Assembly (NCBI GenBank): GCA_004791255.1
Contig: SRUQ01000007.1
Coordinates: 124,001-188,000, forward strand
Direction: 5' to 3'
DNA length: 64,000 bases
Source: a bacterium M00.F.Ca.ET.205.01.1.1
Lineage (GTDB): Bacteria > Pseudomonadota > Alphaproteobacteria > Rhizobiales > Rhizobiaceae
Shown: in pieces, positions 1-8,348 of the stretch
Numbering within the stretch: position 1 is the stretch's first letter
Layout of the letters: the number at the start of each line of letters is the position of its first letter
Translations under genes and position numbers: made by a program
The notes under the pieces: generated by a model
The model's input: the letters and a program-made list of their open reading frames with translations, nothing else
What the model was told of the DNA's origin: nothing
The model's database searches: none

Positions 1-5
1 CCTCC

Positions 6-32
6 AAGCCGACCGCAAGGTCGGCTTTTTCT
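6..32 (+). terminator. Rho-independent terminator
   Basis: A 9-bp perfect stem (aagccgacc / ggtcggctt) closes on a gcaa tetraloop and runs into a T-rich tract on the plus strand. It would end transcription of a gene lying left of the window. It also lies just downstream of the minus-strand LysR gene, whose stop is at 42. Confidence 0.8.
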
Positions 33-41
33 TTGCCGAGA

Positions 42-908
42 TCAGCCAAACGATCCCGGCAAAGCCAGGCCGGCACCAAGCAGCGTGGCCAGCTCCCGTG
101 CCGGGCCTTCGGCATCGTCGCGTTGCCGGATGGCGAACTCGGCGACGGGAACCGGCGGCAGATCGAACCCGCGCGGCGCTTCTGAAATGCCGGAATGGGC
201 AAAGCGTTGGGTGCGCAGCGTCAACGCAATGCCGGCATTCACCGCCGTGCGCAGTCCGGCAAGGCTGGCGCTGCCGGCCGCGATACGGTAGCGGCGCCCG
301 GCCGCATCAAGTGCGGCGATCGCCGCTTCGCGAAAGCCGCAATACGGATCGAGCAGCGCCAGCGGCAATTCCTCCTGCCGCGCCGCCAGACCTTTTTGCG
401 AACAAAGCCATAGCATCGGCTCGCGCAACACCGCGACTTCATCAGGCGCCGGCGCCTGGCGCATCACGATCGCCAGGTCGAGCCCGCCACCCTGAAGGGC
501 CTGCGCCAACTCGGCGGAACGGCCGACACGCAGTTCGATCCTGACCCGCGGATGGCTTTGGGCAAAGGCCCGCAGAAGATCGGGCAGGCCGCTGTCGGCG
601 AAATCCTGAGTCGTGCCGATGGCGATGCGTCCGTCGGCCTTCGCACCCTTGAGGCCGAGCCACGCCTCGCGATGCGCGGCAAGGATGCGCCGGGCGTGGC
701 CGACCAGATCCTCGCCGGTCGGCGTCAGCCCACGGCCCCTGCCCTGCGGCGCCAGCAACGGTTCGCCGACGGCCTCCTCCAGCCGCTGCATCTGCGCCGT
801 CACGGCCGAGGGCGAACGCCCCACGATCGACGCAGCCTGCGCCAGCGAACCGCCATCGACGAAGGCCAGGAATGTTTTCAGGAGGTCGGGATCAAGCGTT
901 CTCATCAT
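42..908 (-). CDS. LysR family transcriptional regulator
   Basis: This is a 288-residue LysR-type regulator of normal family length. Residues about 5-65 form the winged helix-turn-helix (the LAQAASIVGRSPSAVTAQMQ stretch is the recognition region). Residues about 90-285 form the periplasmic-binding-like effector domain. It is transcribed away from the tautomerase gene at 1018, the usual arrangement for a LysR protein and its target. The effector is unknown. The first two codons are both ATG (908 and 905), and the first overlaps a palindromic operator candidate, which suggests autorepression. The family call is firm; the target is inferred from position only. Confidence 0.9.
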   Translation of the reverse strand: MMRTLDPDLLKTFLAFVDGGSLAQAASIVGRSPSAVTAQMQRLEEAVGEPLLAPQGRGRGLTPTGEDLVGHARRILAAHREAWLGLKGAKADGRIAIGTTQDFADSGLPDLLRAFAQSHPRVRIELRVGRSAELAQALQGGGLDLAIVMRQAPAPDEVAVLREPMLWLCSQKGLAARQEELPLALLDPYCGFREAAIAALDAAGRRYRIAAGSASLAGLRTAVNAGIALTLRTQRFAHSGISEAPRGFDLPPVPVAEFAIRQRDDAEGPARELATLLGAGLALPGSFG

Positions 909-950
909 TCGATTTTATCGAAGTGTCTGTTAAAAACAATTCGATTTTAT
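907..950. promoter_or_regulatory. LysR operator candidate (paired direct repeat)
   Basis: The 12-bp sequence attcgattttat occurs at 907-918 and again at 939-950, 32 bp apart (about three helical turns). The first copy lies in a perfect inverted repeat, ttcgat-ttt-atcgaa (908-922), which contains a T-N11-A LysR core (909-921). It touches the start codon of the LysR gene and lies upstream of the tautomerase gene. Assignment as the LysR binding region is an inference. Confidence 0.5.
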
Positions 951-1017
951 TGGTCAATTGATGATGGCAAGGTCACTCCAACGGCAAACGGATGCCGCTC
1001 AAACCAGGGAGAAGACA

Positions 1018-1425
1018 GTGCCTATCATCAACGTCAGCGTCACCGGCAAGCCCGACGCCGCACTCTCGGCCAGGATCGCCAGGGAGGTGACCGAACTCAC
1101 CGCCACGCATCTGCGCAAGGATCCAACCATCACCGCGGTCGCCATCTCCTATTTCGACCCGCAGCACTGGTTCGCCGGCGGCAAATCGCTGGCCGAGCAT
1201 GCCACCAACACATTCTGGCTGGACATCAAGGTGGTGGACGGCACCAACACCAAGCTGGAACTGGAAGCCTATCTCAAGGCGGTCTTCGAGGCCTTCGGCC
1301 GCTTGCTGGGCAGTGTGCACGACGAAAGCTATGCTTTCGTGCACGAAGTGCCGGCTTCCGCCTACGGCTATGGCGGCAAAACGCAGGAGTTCCGCTTCAT
1401 CAGCGGACGGTTGAAGGCGGCGTGA
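1018..1425 (+). CDS. Tautomerase family protein
   Basis: This is a 135-residue protein that starts at GTG 1018, behind an AGGGAG ribosome site. This start puts proline directly after the initiator Met (PIINVSV...), and Pro1 is the catalytic base of the tautomerase superfamily. An upstream ATG at 961 would bury that proline and is therefore rejected. The length is twice that of classical 4-oxalocrotonate tautomerase (about 62 aa) and fits the longer cis-CaaD-like / tautomerase_3 group. It is probably controlled by the divergent LysR gene. The substrate is unknown; keto-enol isomerisation or dehalogenation of a small unsaturated acid is possible. Confidence 0.85.
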   Translation: MPIINVSVTGKPDAALSARIAREVTELTATHLRKDPTITAVAISYFDPQHWFAGGKSLAEHATNTFWLDIKVVDGTNTKLELEAYLKAVFEAFGRLLGSVHDESYAFVHEVPASAYGYGGKTQEFRFISGRLKAA

Positions 1426-1529
1426 GCTGCCTTCCCTTCTCACCACATTGACCTTGTCCCGACTTCCGCTACCCTCTAGCCGAAGCGGCCGCAGAGCCGC
1501 GCTGCGAAAAACGTTGGGAGCGACGCGGC

Positions 1530-3752
1530 ATGATGCTGACACTGGCGCTGCTTGCGGGTCTTGTCCTGGCCTGGCTGCTGATCGGCGTGGCGGAGAAATT
1601 CCGCCTCGGCCTGCGCTTTACCCAGGCGCTGCTCTATGTGCCGTTCAAGCTTGCGTACCGGATCAGCGACAACCGCATCAAGGTCGCGCGCGACGCGGCC
1701 GCGCCGATAATCTACGTCATTTCGCATCAGTCGCGCTTCGAACCGGCGCTGATGCTGTCGCTGCTGCCTGACGACACGCTGCACATTCTCGACGAGGCTT
1801 CGGCCAAAGCGCCATGGCTCGAGCCGTGGCGCGAGCTTGGCCGCACCATCGCCTTCAATGCCGAGCACGTCTTCGTCAGCCGCAGGCTGGTGCGCGTGCT
1901 GAAGGGCAAGGGACGGCTCGCCGTCTACCTGCCCGATGCGGTCGAACCCGATGTCAAAACGTTCCGGCTGTTTCGCGCCATCACCCGCATCGCCATGCAG
2001 GCCGATGCGCGCATCGTGCCGATCTTCGTCGGCGGCGCGCGCGAGCTGCCGGTTTCGCTGACGCCGGCCACCGTCGCGCCGCGCCGCTGGTTCCCGCGCC
2101 TTGCCATCAGCGCCCTGGAGCCGATGACCATCGCCGAGCTGGTGGCGCGCAACCCCGACCAAGCCTCCAACACCAACGCGCTGTTCGACCGCGTCGCCGA
2201 GGCGCGATTTGGCGCCACCGACCTCAGGCGCGGCCTGTTCCTGGCCATGCGCGACGCGGCGGATCGGGTCGGCGCCGCGCACCCGATCATCGAGGATGTC
2301 ATTTCGGGAGCGCTGAGTTACCGAAAACTGTTCATCGGTGCGCGTGTGCTGGGGCGGCGTTTCGAGGCGGTGACCGCTCCGGGCGAAGCCGTCGGCCTGC
2401 TTCTGCCCAACGCCAATGGCGTGGTGCTGTCCTTTATCGGCCTGCTCTCGGCCGGCCGCGTGGCGGCGATGATCAACTATACGGCGGGTCCAGCCAGCGT
2501 CACCGCAGCCGTGCGCACGGCGGTGATCCGCACCGTCGTCTCTTCGCGCGCCTTCGTCGAAAAAGCCGATCTCTCTGACATCGTCGCCGCCGCCGAGAAT
2601 GGCGGCGCCAAATTCCTGTGGCTGGAGGATGCGCGCGAAAGCGTGACGGCGCTGGAGAAGCTCACTGCCGCGCTTCTGTGGCGCTGGCCGCTGCAACGCC
2701 AGGACGCGGGCAAGCCTGCGGTGATCTTGTTTACCTCCGGCTCGGAGGGCACGCCGAAGGCGGTCGTGCTGTCGCACAAGAACCTGCTCGCCAACGCCAT
2801 GCAGGCCGAGGCGCGCATCACCATCTCGCCGGCCGACATATTGCTCAACGTGCTGCCGGTGTTTCATTCGTTCGGGCTGACTGGCGGCACCATCCTGCCG
2901 CTGGTCACCGGGGTAAAGCTGTTCCTCTACCCCTCGCCCCTGCACTACAAGATCATCCCCGAGATCGCCCGCAAGGTGAAGCCGACCATAATGTTCGGCA
3001 CCGACACGTTCCTCGCCAACTACGCGCGCACCGCCAAGGATGGCGACTTTTCCAGCCTGCGCTTCGTCGTGGCCGGGGCCGAGGCGGTGAAGCCGGAGAC
3101 CCGCCGCGTCTATCGCGAGCGCTTCGAGGCCGAGATCATCGAAGGCTTCGGGTTGACCGAGGCGGCCCCGGTTGTTGCCGTCAACACCGCCATCCATGGC
3201 CGCGACGGCACCGTCGGACGGCTGTTGCCGGCCATCCGCATGAAGCTCGAGCCGGTCGAGGGCATCGAGGACGCCGGGCGCCTCTGGCTCGACGGACCGA
3301 ACATGATGATGGGCTACATGACGTCAGACCGACCCGGCGAATTGCAGCCGCTGGAAGGCTGGCACGACACCGGCGATATCGTTTCGGTCGACCGCGAAGG
3401 TTTCGTCACCATCCGGGGTCGGGCCAAGCGCTTCGCCAAGATCGCCGGCGAGATGGTGTCGCTGGGCGCGGTCGAGATGCTGGTGCAGTCGCTGTGGCCT
3501 GAAGAGCGCCATGCGGCGGTTGCGGTGCCCGATAAGAGACGCGGCGAGCGCATCGTGCTTGTCACCACCGCCGACGATGCCAGTGCCGAGGAATTGCGCC
3601 AGTTCGGAAAAAAGGCCGGAGCGGCGGAACTGATGGTGCCCAACGACATCGTCAAAGTGGAAGAAATCCCGGTGCTGGGCTCGGGCAAAACAGACTATGT
3701 ATCGACGAGGAAGCTGGCGATCGACAAGCTGGGGCTGGGTGTCGCGGCTTAG
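1530..3752 (+). CDS. Aas-like acyltransferase / AMP-binding acyl ligase
   Basis: This 740-residue two-domain protein has an N-terminal membrane helix (residues 2-19). A PlsC-type glycerolipid acyltransferase region (about 55-190) follows, then an AMP-forming acyl-CoA/ACP synthetase. Ligase motifs are clear: P-loop FTSGSEGTPK (about 400), GFGLTE (about 540), HDTGD, and a C-terminal GSGKTDY lysine (about 719). The order matches E. coli Aas, which re-acylates lysophosphatidylethanolamine, and the neighbouring psd-pssA genes make PE. The acyltransferase motif reads HQSRFE (about residue 66), i.e. H-X4-E instead of H-X4-D. The LplT/MFS domain fused in some relatives is absent. A GGGAG ribosome site precedes the ATG. 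Confidence 0.85.
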   Translation: MMLTLALLAGLVLAWLLIGVAEKFRLGLRFTQALLYVPFKLAYRISDNRIKVARDAAAPIIYVISHQSRFEPALMLSLLPDDTLHILDEASAKAPWLEPWRELGRTIAFNAEHVFVSRRLVRVLKGKGRLAVYLPDAVEPDVKTFRLFRAITRIAMQADARIVPIFVGGARELPVSLTPATVAPRRWFPRLAISALEPMTIAELVARNPDQASNTNALFDRVAEARFGATDLRRGLFLAMRDAADRVGAAHPIIEDVISGALSYRKLFIGARVLGRRFEAVTAPGEAVGLLLPNANGVVLSFIGLLSAGRVAAMINYTAGPASVTAAVRTAVIRTVVSSRAFVEKADLSDIVAAAENGGAKFLWLEDARESVTALEKLTAALLWRWPLQRQDAGKPAVILFTSGSEGTPKAVVLSHKNLLANAMQAEARITISPADILLNVLPVFHSFGLTGGTILPLVTGVKLFLYPSPLHYKIIPEIARKVKPTIMFGTDTFLANYARTAKDGDFSSLRFVVAGAEAVKPETRRVYRERFEAEIIEGFGLTEAAPVVAVNTAIHGRDGTVGRLLPAIRMKLEPVEGIEDAGRLWLDGPNMMMGYMTSDRPGELQPLEGWHDTGDIVSVDREGFVTIRGRAKRFAKIAGEMVSLGAVEMLVQSLWPEERHAAVAVPDKRRGERIVLVTTADDASAEELRQFGKKAGAAELMVPNDIVKVEEIPVLGSGKTDYVSTRKLAIDKLGLGVAA

Positions 3753-3757
3753 CAGCG

Positions 3758-4576
3758 CTAGCCGATATCCGATGGCGGGACCTTTTCCCCTTCCAGCTTG
3801 GCGCGTTTGGAATAGGCGCGAACAGAAAAGGGCAAGAAGATCAGGTACCCGGCGACCGACGCCGTCAGCGTGTACCAGGGATAGGTCATCAAAAGCAGGA
3901 TGTAGAGCACGACGCCCAGGATGATCGGCAGCACCCTGTCGCCCGGGATTTTGACGCTCTTGCCGGAATAAACCGGCAAGCGGCTGACCAGCAGGAAAGC
4001 GACCAGGATGGTGAAGCCGGTGGCGACGAAGGCGGCCGGGCGGCTGGGCTCCAGCCCAAGCCGCAGGAAAAACAGGTACATCGGCAGCATGACCAGAACG
4101 GCACCCGCAGGCGCCGGCACGCCAACGAAATATTCCGACTGCCACAGCGGGCGCTCGGCCTTCTCGTCGTCGAGCACGTTGAAGCGGGCTAGCCTGAGTC
4201 CGCAGGCGATGGCGAACAGAAGCGCTGCGATCCAGCCCGGGGAACCGGCCCGGTCAAGCAGGAAGGCATAGAGCACCAGGGCCGGCGCGACGCCGAAATT
4301 GACGATGTCGGCGAGCGAATCCATCTGCGCTCCGAATTTCGACGTCGCCTTCAGCATCCGCGCCAGGCGCCCATCGATGCCGTCAAGGAAGGCGGCCAGC
4401 AGCACCATCACCACCGCCGTCTCGAAACGGTCCTCGAAGGCGAAGCGGATGCCGGACAGGCCGGCGCAGATGGCAAGCACGGTGACGAGGTTGGGCAGCA
4501 CCATGCGCATCGGGATTTCGCGGATGCGCGGACCGCCGCTGGCATGTGCCTCGAATTTTTTGAACGGCGCGCCCAC
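3758..4576 (-). CDS. pssA: CDP-diacylglycerol-serine O-phosphatidyltransferase
   Basis: This 272-residue integral membrane enzyme joins CDP-diacylglycerol to L-serine to give phosphatidylserine, the first committed step to phosphatidylethanolamine. The full CDP-alcohol phosphotransferase signature is present: D68-G69-x2-A72-R73-x8-G82-x3-D86-x3-D90. Several hydrophobic segments follow, and the C-terminus is basic. Translation starts at GTG 4576, only 3 bp after the psd stop, so the two genes are co-transcribed and probably translationally coupled. It converges with the Aas-like gene (5-bp gap). This is the type II enzyme typical of alphaproteobacteria. Confidence 0.93.
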   Translation of the reverse strand: MGAPFKKFEAHASGGPRIREIPMRMVLPNLVTVLAICAGLSGIRFAFEDRFETAVVMVLLAAFLDGIDGRLARMLKATSKFGAQMDSLADIVNFGVAPALVLYAFLLDRAGSPGWIAALLFAIACGLRLARFNVLDDEKAERPLWQSEYFVGVPAPAGAVLVMLPMYLFFLRLGLEPSRPAAFVATGFTILVAFLLVSRLPVYSGKSVKIPGDRVLPIILGVVLYILLLMTYPWYTLTASVAGYLIFLPFSVRAYSKRAKLEGEKVPPSDIG

Positions 4577-4579
4577 CGG

Positions 4580-5278
4580 TCAGGAAATCCTGACGAGCGG
4601 CGTGGCGGCGACACCGCCGAACTCCGCCAGCACAGTCTCGCCGCCGACCGCCGTTTGGCCGACAGCGACGCGCGGCGTCGCCGCCAGCGGCAGAAAGACA
4701 TCGACGCGCGAGCCGAAGCGGATCAGGCCGAAGCGCTCACCGGTGCCGATCGAGGCGCCGGCCTCGGCCCAGCAGACGATGCGCCGCGCCACCAGACCGG
4801 CGATCTGGACAGCCGCGACGGTGCCGTTGGGGCTCTCGATGACCAGGCCGTTACGCTCGTTCTCGGTGCTGGCCTTGTCGAGTTCGGCATTGAGGAATTT
4901 GCCTGGCCGGTGTTCGATCTTGGTAATGCGCCCACGCACCGGAGAGCGGTTCACGTGGCAGGAAAAGACGTTCATGAACACCGAGATGCGGGTCATCTCG
5001 ACATTGCCGAGGCCAAGCTCGCGCGGCGGAACGGCCGGTCCGACGGCCGAGACTATGCCATCGGCGGGGCTGACGACCAGGCTGTCGTCGACCGGCGTGA
5101 CACGCTCGGGATCGCGGAAGAAATAGACGCACCAGGCGGTGAGGATGAGGCCGATCCAGAACAGGATCGAAGAGAAATAGCCAAGGAAAAGCGTCGCCGC
5201 GCCGAAGGCCGCGATAAAGGGATAGCCCTCGCGATGGATCGGTACGAACGCGTTCTTGACCGTGTCGACAAGGCTCAT
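4580..5278 (-). CDS. psd: Phosphatidylserine decarboxylase proenzyme
   Basis: This 232-residue enzyme converts phosphatidylserine to phosphatidylethanolamine. It is the short form of the family. The self-cleavage site is visible as RFGSR: cleavage between Gly189 and Ser190 would turn Ser190 into the pyruvoyl group of the alpha subunit. Hydrophobic segments at about 20-53 anchor it to the inner membrane. The PADG (about 71-74) and HVNRSP (about 108-113) motifs are conserved. It is the first gene of the psd-pssA operon. No strong Shine-Dalgarno sequence is seen before the ATG. Confidence 0.93.
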   Translation of the reverse strand: MSLVDTVKNAFVPIHREGYPFIAAFGAATLFLGYFSSILFWIGLILTAWCVYFFRDPERVTPVDDSLVVSPADGIVSAVGPAVPPRELGLGNVEMTRISVFMNVFSCHVNRSPVRGRITKIEHRPGKFLNAELDKASTENERNGLVIESPNGTVAAVQIAGLVARRIVCWAEAGASIGTGERFGLIRFGSRVDVFLPLAATPRVAVGQTAVGGETVLAEFGGVAATPLVRIS

Positions 5279-5536
5279 GGGCTGGGGGCAGTCCCTGTTT
5301 CAGGTCCGGCCTCAATAGCCGAAACACCCCCTGCCCGCAACGCGACAATCGGTGGCGCGAATTAATGGGCAAGGCCGGCTGGTCTTCGGCCAGCCGCGCC
5401 AGCCCCGGCAAGCTCGAAATCAGAGACCGCACAAAGCCGCGATCCTGCGGCACGAATGGCCACGCCGATGGAGCGTTCTTCTTAAGCAGTAAGCTGTGAT
5501 CGCCTAGACGGTCCAGCCAGATCCGCGTCGAACAAT

Positions 5537-6808
5537 TTATTCGCCAGCTGCTACCGCAAGGTCAAAATACTCCTGAAGCTCATTTCGATGAACCTCCGCC
5601 AGACTTTTCTCGTTGTCGCCGCGGAGCAGCACGCCACGATCCGGGTAAGACTGGAAGAGAAAAGCGTGACGACCAGCCAGCACAACCCAATTCACAACCG
5701 GCGCCCCCTCGCGCTGAACGACCGAATTCGCCGAAACAATAGCCCTCGTCGGATCGACTCCAACCTTTCGCAGCAGCAAATCGACGGCGACCGGCGCATG
5801 ATACTCCTCCGCTAGCTCAATCACTCTTGCTACCACTTGCCCGTCCGCGTGCCCAAGCCTGCGGCCAACACGAGGCGCGCCAGCCGCGAGTACATTTTCA
5901 CCTGGGCGAACAATCGCTGGTGTCTCAGGAGGTATGTACTCATAGAAAGCCGCGTGGCTGTCCGTTGCCACGCACAGGCGAAGCTCATTCGCATTGGTCT
6001 GGAGTTGAAAAACCAATTGCTTCTCACCATTGACATCCAACATCCTCGCCATGCCAAGCGACAATCTGACCTCCGGTGGCGCTGCATTGGCGCAAGCGAG
6101 ACTGACTCCCACATGGCGCTCGCTGATCATCTGACCGACCAGTTCGGCAACCGACTGATGGAGAAGCCGAGGTTCACGGCGGGGATTGCCCATTGCCAAC
6201 CGAAGTATGGCCTCATCGCAGACCTCGTCTTCGATAATTCGCAGATCGGGCCAGGACACGATCCAGCGCGCCAGCAGCTCGATCATCGGTGAAGCTTCGT
6301 CAGCGTCGTAGAAGGCATCGTCAAGCGTATCGAGAAAATCGTCGCGGCCGCCCTCGAAGCCGGTCTGTTCTTCGGCCTCGTCAGGGTGTTCGGAGACCCA
6401 GGTGGACATCTTTTCGAGCGTCGCCAATTGCCCTTTTGCGCCAGCAGCCGTGAGACCGGCACGGGCGTTTGCAACCATAGTGTCGAACTCCCCGCCGGCA
6501 TTATGGATGAATTGACTATGACCACCGTTCTTTACCTCCGCCGAATACAAATCAGCGTGGGAGACCTGCATCGCCTTCAGATTGATCTCCGATTTTCGGT
6601 AAAGCCCGTTGGAAACCATACTGTGGATGAATTTCTCGACAGCAAAAACGATTTCAAAAGGTTTTTCGGTCGCCTCATCCACGACCGACCGGGGTACGAT
6701 CACTGGCAACAAGAACTCGGTTCTCGATGCATGCGTTGTAGCCGGAGACTGAACTCCAGACGGATTCTTGAGGATTGCCTTGGATTTTCGCGAGAAAAAG
6801 CCAAACAT
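5537..6808 (-). CDS. DUF4375 (DMP19-like) domain protein
   Basis: This is a 423-residue protein. The middle (about 60-200) carries the DUF4375/DMP19-type signature, including EVKNGGHSQFIHNAGGEFD and a helical, acidic run (FLDTLDDAFYDAD). DMP19 of Neisseria is a DNA-mimic protein that binds a repressor; other members of the family have no known role. The C-terminal half (about 210-423) is not recognised. It has no signal peptide and no obvious membrane helix. A good AGGGAAA ribosome site precedes ATG 6808. The gene is monocistronic, with long flanks, and its base composition is visibly more AT-rich than its neighbours, which suggests acquisition by transfer. Confidence 0.7.
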   Translation of the reverse strand: MFGFFSRKSKAILKNPSGVQSPATTHASRTEFLLPVIVPRSVVDEATEKPFEIVFAVEKFIHSMVSNGLYRKSEINLKAMQVSHADLYSAEVKNGGHSQFIHNAGGEFDTMVANARAGLTAAGAKGQLATLEKMSTWVSEHPDEAEEQTGFEGGRDDFLDTLDDAFYDADEASPMIELLARWIVSWPDLRIIEDEVCDEAILRLAMGNPRREPRLLHQSVAELVGQMISERHVGVSLACANAAPPEVRLSLGMARMLDVNGEKQLVFQLQTNANELRLCVATDSHAAFYEYIPPETPAIVRPGENVLAAGAPRVGRRLGHADGQVVARVIELAEEYHAPVAVDLLLRKVGVDPTRAIVSANSVVQREGAPVVNWVVLAGRHAFLFQSYPDRGVLLRGDNEKSLAEVHRNELQEYFDLAVAAGE

Positions 6809-7044
6809 TCAAAATTTCCCTAAGTGCGGAGAACAACTTTCAGAGGGTTATTGTGATGAAACTATATCAGCGGCACAATGGGATATAGGAACTCAAACCT
6901 GAGCTGTCGGCACTTGGCCATAGAAAATGGAGCGTTCCGGCCTACGAAAATTGATCATGACTATGTCGGGACACCCGTCCCTTGCCCGTCCTTGATGAGA
7001 CGATGCCGTCTTGCATAACCGTCGTACCACAAGGAGTTCCTCCC

Positions 7045-7908
7045 ATGCAGAACCGATCTCTTTCACCGCGTCTCGTCACAACAGGCCTAGCCTTCGGCGA
7101 ATCTCCGCGTTGGCATGATGGACGCCTGTGGCTCTGCAACTGGGGCACCGGCGAGATCGTCGCCGTGGACGAAGGCGGCAAAAGCGAGGTCATGCTTACC
7201 ATACCAGCTGTTCTGCCCTACTCGATCGACTGGCTGCCGGATGGACGGCTGCTGGTGATCTCGGGCCGCGAAGGCCTGCTGCTGCGGCAGGAAGTGGATG
7301 GCAGGCTCGTCACCCATGCCGATCTGCGCGGCCTGTCGAAATGCCCATGGAACGAGATCGTCGTCGATGGGCGCGGCAACATCTATGTCAATGGCGGCGG
7401 TCCGGCGCCGGCTGCCGGTGAGCATTTCGGCCCCGGCACCATCGTGCTGATCGCGCCGGATGGCGCGGTCCGGCAAGTGGCGGATACGATCGCCTTTGCC
7501 AATGGTATGGCGATGACGCCTGATAACAAGACGCTTGTCATTGCCGAATCCCATGCCAACCGGCTGACCGCCTTTGACATCGCCGCCGACGGCACTTTGT
7601 CCAACCGGCGCGTCTGGGCCGATCTCGATGGATACCCTGACGGCATCTGCCTCGATGCCGAAGGTGGGGCCTGGTATGCGGATGTTCCCAACAAGCACTG
7701 TGTGCGAGTGGCCGAAGGCGGGGAGGTGCTGCAAACCGTCATAGCCGATCGCGGCTGCTTTGCCTGCATGCTGGGCGGTGCGGACAGGAAAACACTGTTC
7801 ATCGCCGCCGCGCAATGGCGCGGCTTCGAGCACATGGTCAGCGACGCCCGCACTGGCCAGGTGCTCGCCATCGAGGCGCCGGCACCTGGCGTTGGCTGGC
7901 CTGGTTAG
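7045..7908 (+). CDS. SMP-30/gluconolactonase/LRE family protein
   Basis: This 287-residue six-bladed beta-propeller is related to SMP-30, gluconolactonase and lactonase DRP35. Visible family features are the early GESPRWHDGRLW stretch, which contains the metal-binding Glu; FANGMAMTPDN; and DGYPDGICLDAEGGAW, which holds the catalytic Asp. It probably hydrolyses a sugar lactone with a divalent metal. The start at 7045 is chosen because AAGGAG (7031-7036) lies 8 bp upstream. The frame is open upstream to 6982 without a ribosome site. Its last 4 bp overlap the convergent monooxygenase gene. Confidence 0.88.
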   Translation: MQNRSLSPRLVTTGLAFGESPRWHDGRLWLCNWGTGEIVAVDEGGKSEVMLTIPAVLPYSIDWLPDGRLLVISGREGLLLRQEVDGRLVTHADLRGLSKCPWNEIVVDGRGNIYVNGGGPAPAAGEHFGPGTIVLIAPDGAVRQVADTIAFANGMAMTPDNKTLVIAESHANRLTAFDIAADGTLSNRRVWADLDGYPDGICLDAEGGAWYADVPNKHCVRVAEGGEVLQTVIADRGCFACMLGGADRKTLFIAAAQWRGFEHMVSDARTGQVLAIEAPAPGVGWPG

Positions 7909-8258
7909 AGTCCAGGCACCCGCTGATAGTTGGCGATGTCAGCCCGCACGCCGAGCCTGGCGATCGTCTCCTTGGGGTCGAAGGCCACGCGCTCATGCGC
8001 GGCCTTGACGATCGGTACGACATTGTCGACGGCGTCCTGGCTCTCCCATTCGACGATGGTGACGAGGTTGAATTCGCCCGGACCGGAGAACTGTTCGAGC
8101 AGAAAATCCTGCACAAAGCCTTGCTGCAGGCGCAGCAACTCGTGCGTCATCTTCACCTTGGCAAGGATTTCCTCGCGGGCGTTGGCGGGCACGACGAATT
8201 TATCAACCCTGAACACGCTGCTGCCGTTAACATTTTGATTCGTAAAGCTCATATCCAT
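7905..8258 (-). CDS. ABM-family (quinol-type) monooxygenase
   Basis: This is a 117-residue antibiotic-biosynthesis-monooxygenase fold protein (dimeric alpha/beta barrel, YgiN-like). The core runs from FRVDKFVVPANAREEIL to EFNLVTIVEWESQDAVDN. Such proteins act on quinones or polyketides, or degrade haem; the substrate here is unknown. A GAGG ribosome site lies 9 bp before ATG 8258; an in-frame ATG at 8252 is an alternative. The gene stands alone behind a promoter that contains a SoxR-like palindrome, so induction by redox-cycling compounds is a reasonable inference. Confidence 0.8.
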   Translation of the reverse strand: MDMSFTNQNVNGSSVFRVDKFVVPANAREEILAKVKMTHELLRLQQGFVQDFLLEQFSGPGEFNLVTIVEWESQDAVDNVVPIVKAAHERVAFDPKETIARLGVRADIANYQRVPGL

Positions 8259-8301
8259 TTGTCTCGTCCTCGAGGGTGCTGTCTTGCGGCTCTCGGACGA
8301 C

Positions 8302-8332
8302 GGTCTACAATCTCAACTTAAGTTGAGGTCAA
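8302..8332 (-). promoter_or_regulatory. SoxR/MerR-type promoter
   Basis: Read on the minus strand, a TTGACC -35 box (8332-8327) is followed 19 bp later by TAGACC (8307-8302). The long spacer holds the perfect 16-bp palindrome CTCAACTTAAGTTGAG (8312-8327). An over-long 19-bp spacer filled by a dyad is the hallmark of MerR-family activated promoters. The arms CCTCAA-N6-TTGAG have the same spacing as the SoxR box of E. coli soxS. The promoter points at the ABM monooxygenase 44 bp downstream. Confidence 0.6.
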
Positions 8333-8348
8333 GCAGATTTTTGAGCCG

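Noticed and set aside
1476..3197. 573-codon minus-strand frame across the Aas-like gene
   Set aside because: Shadow of the AMP-ligase gene; it shows no family features.
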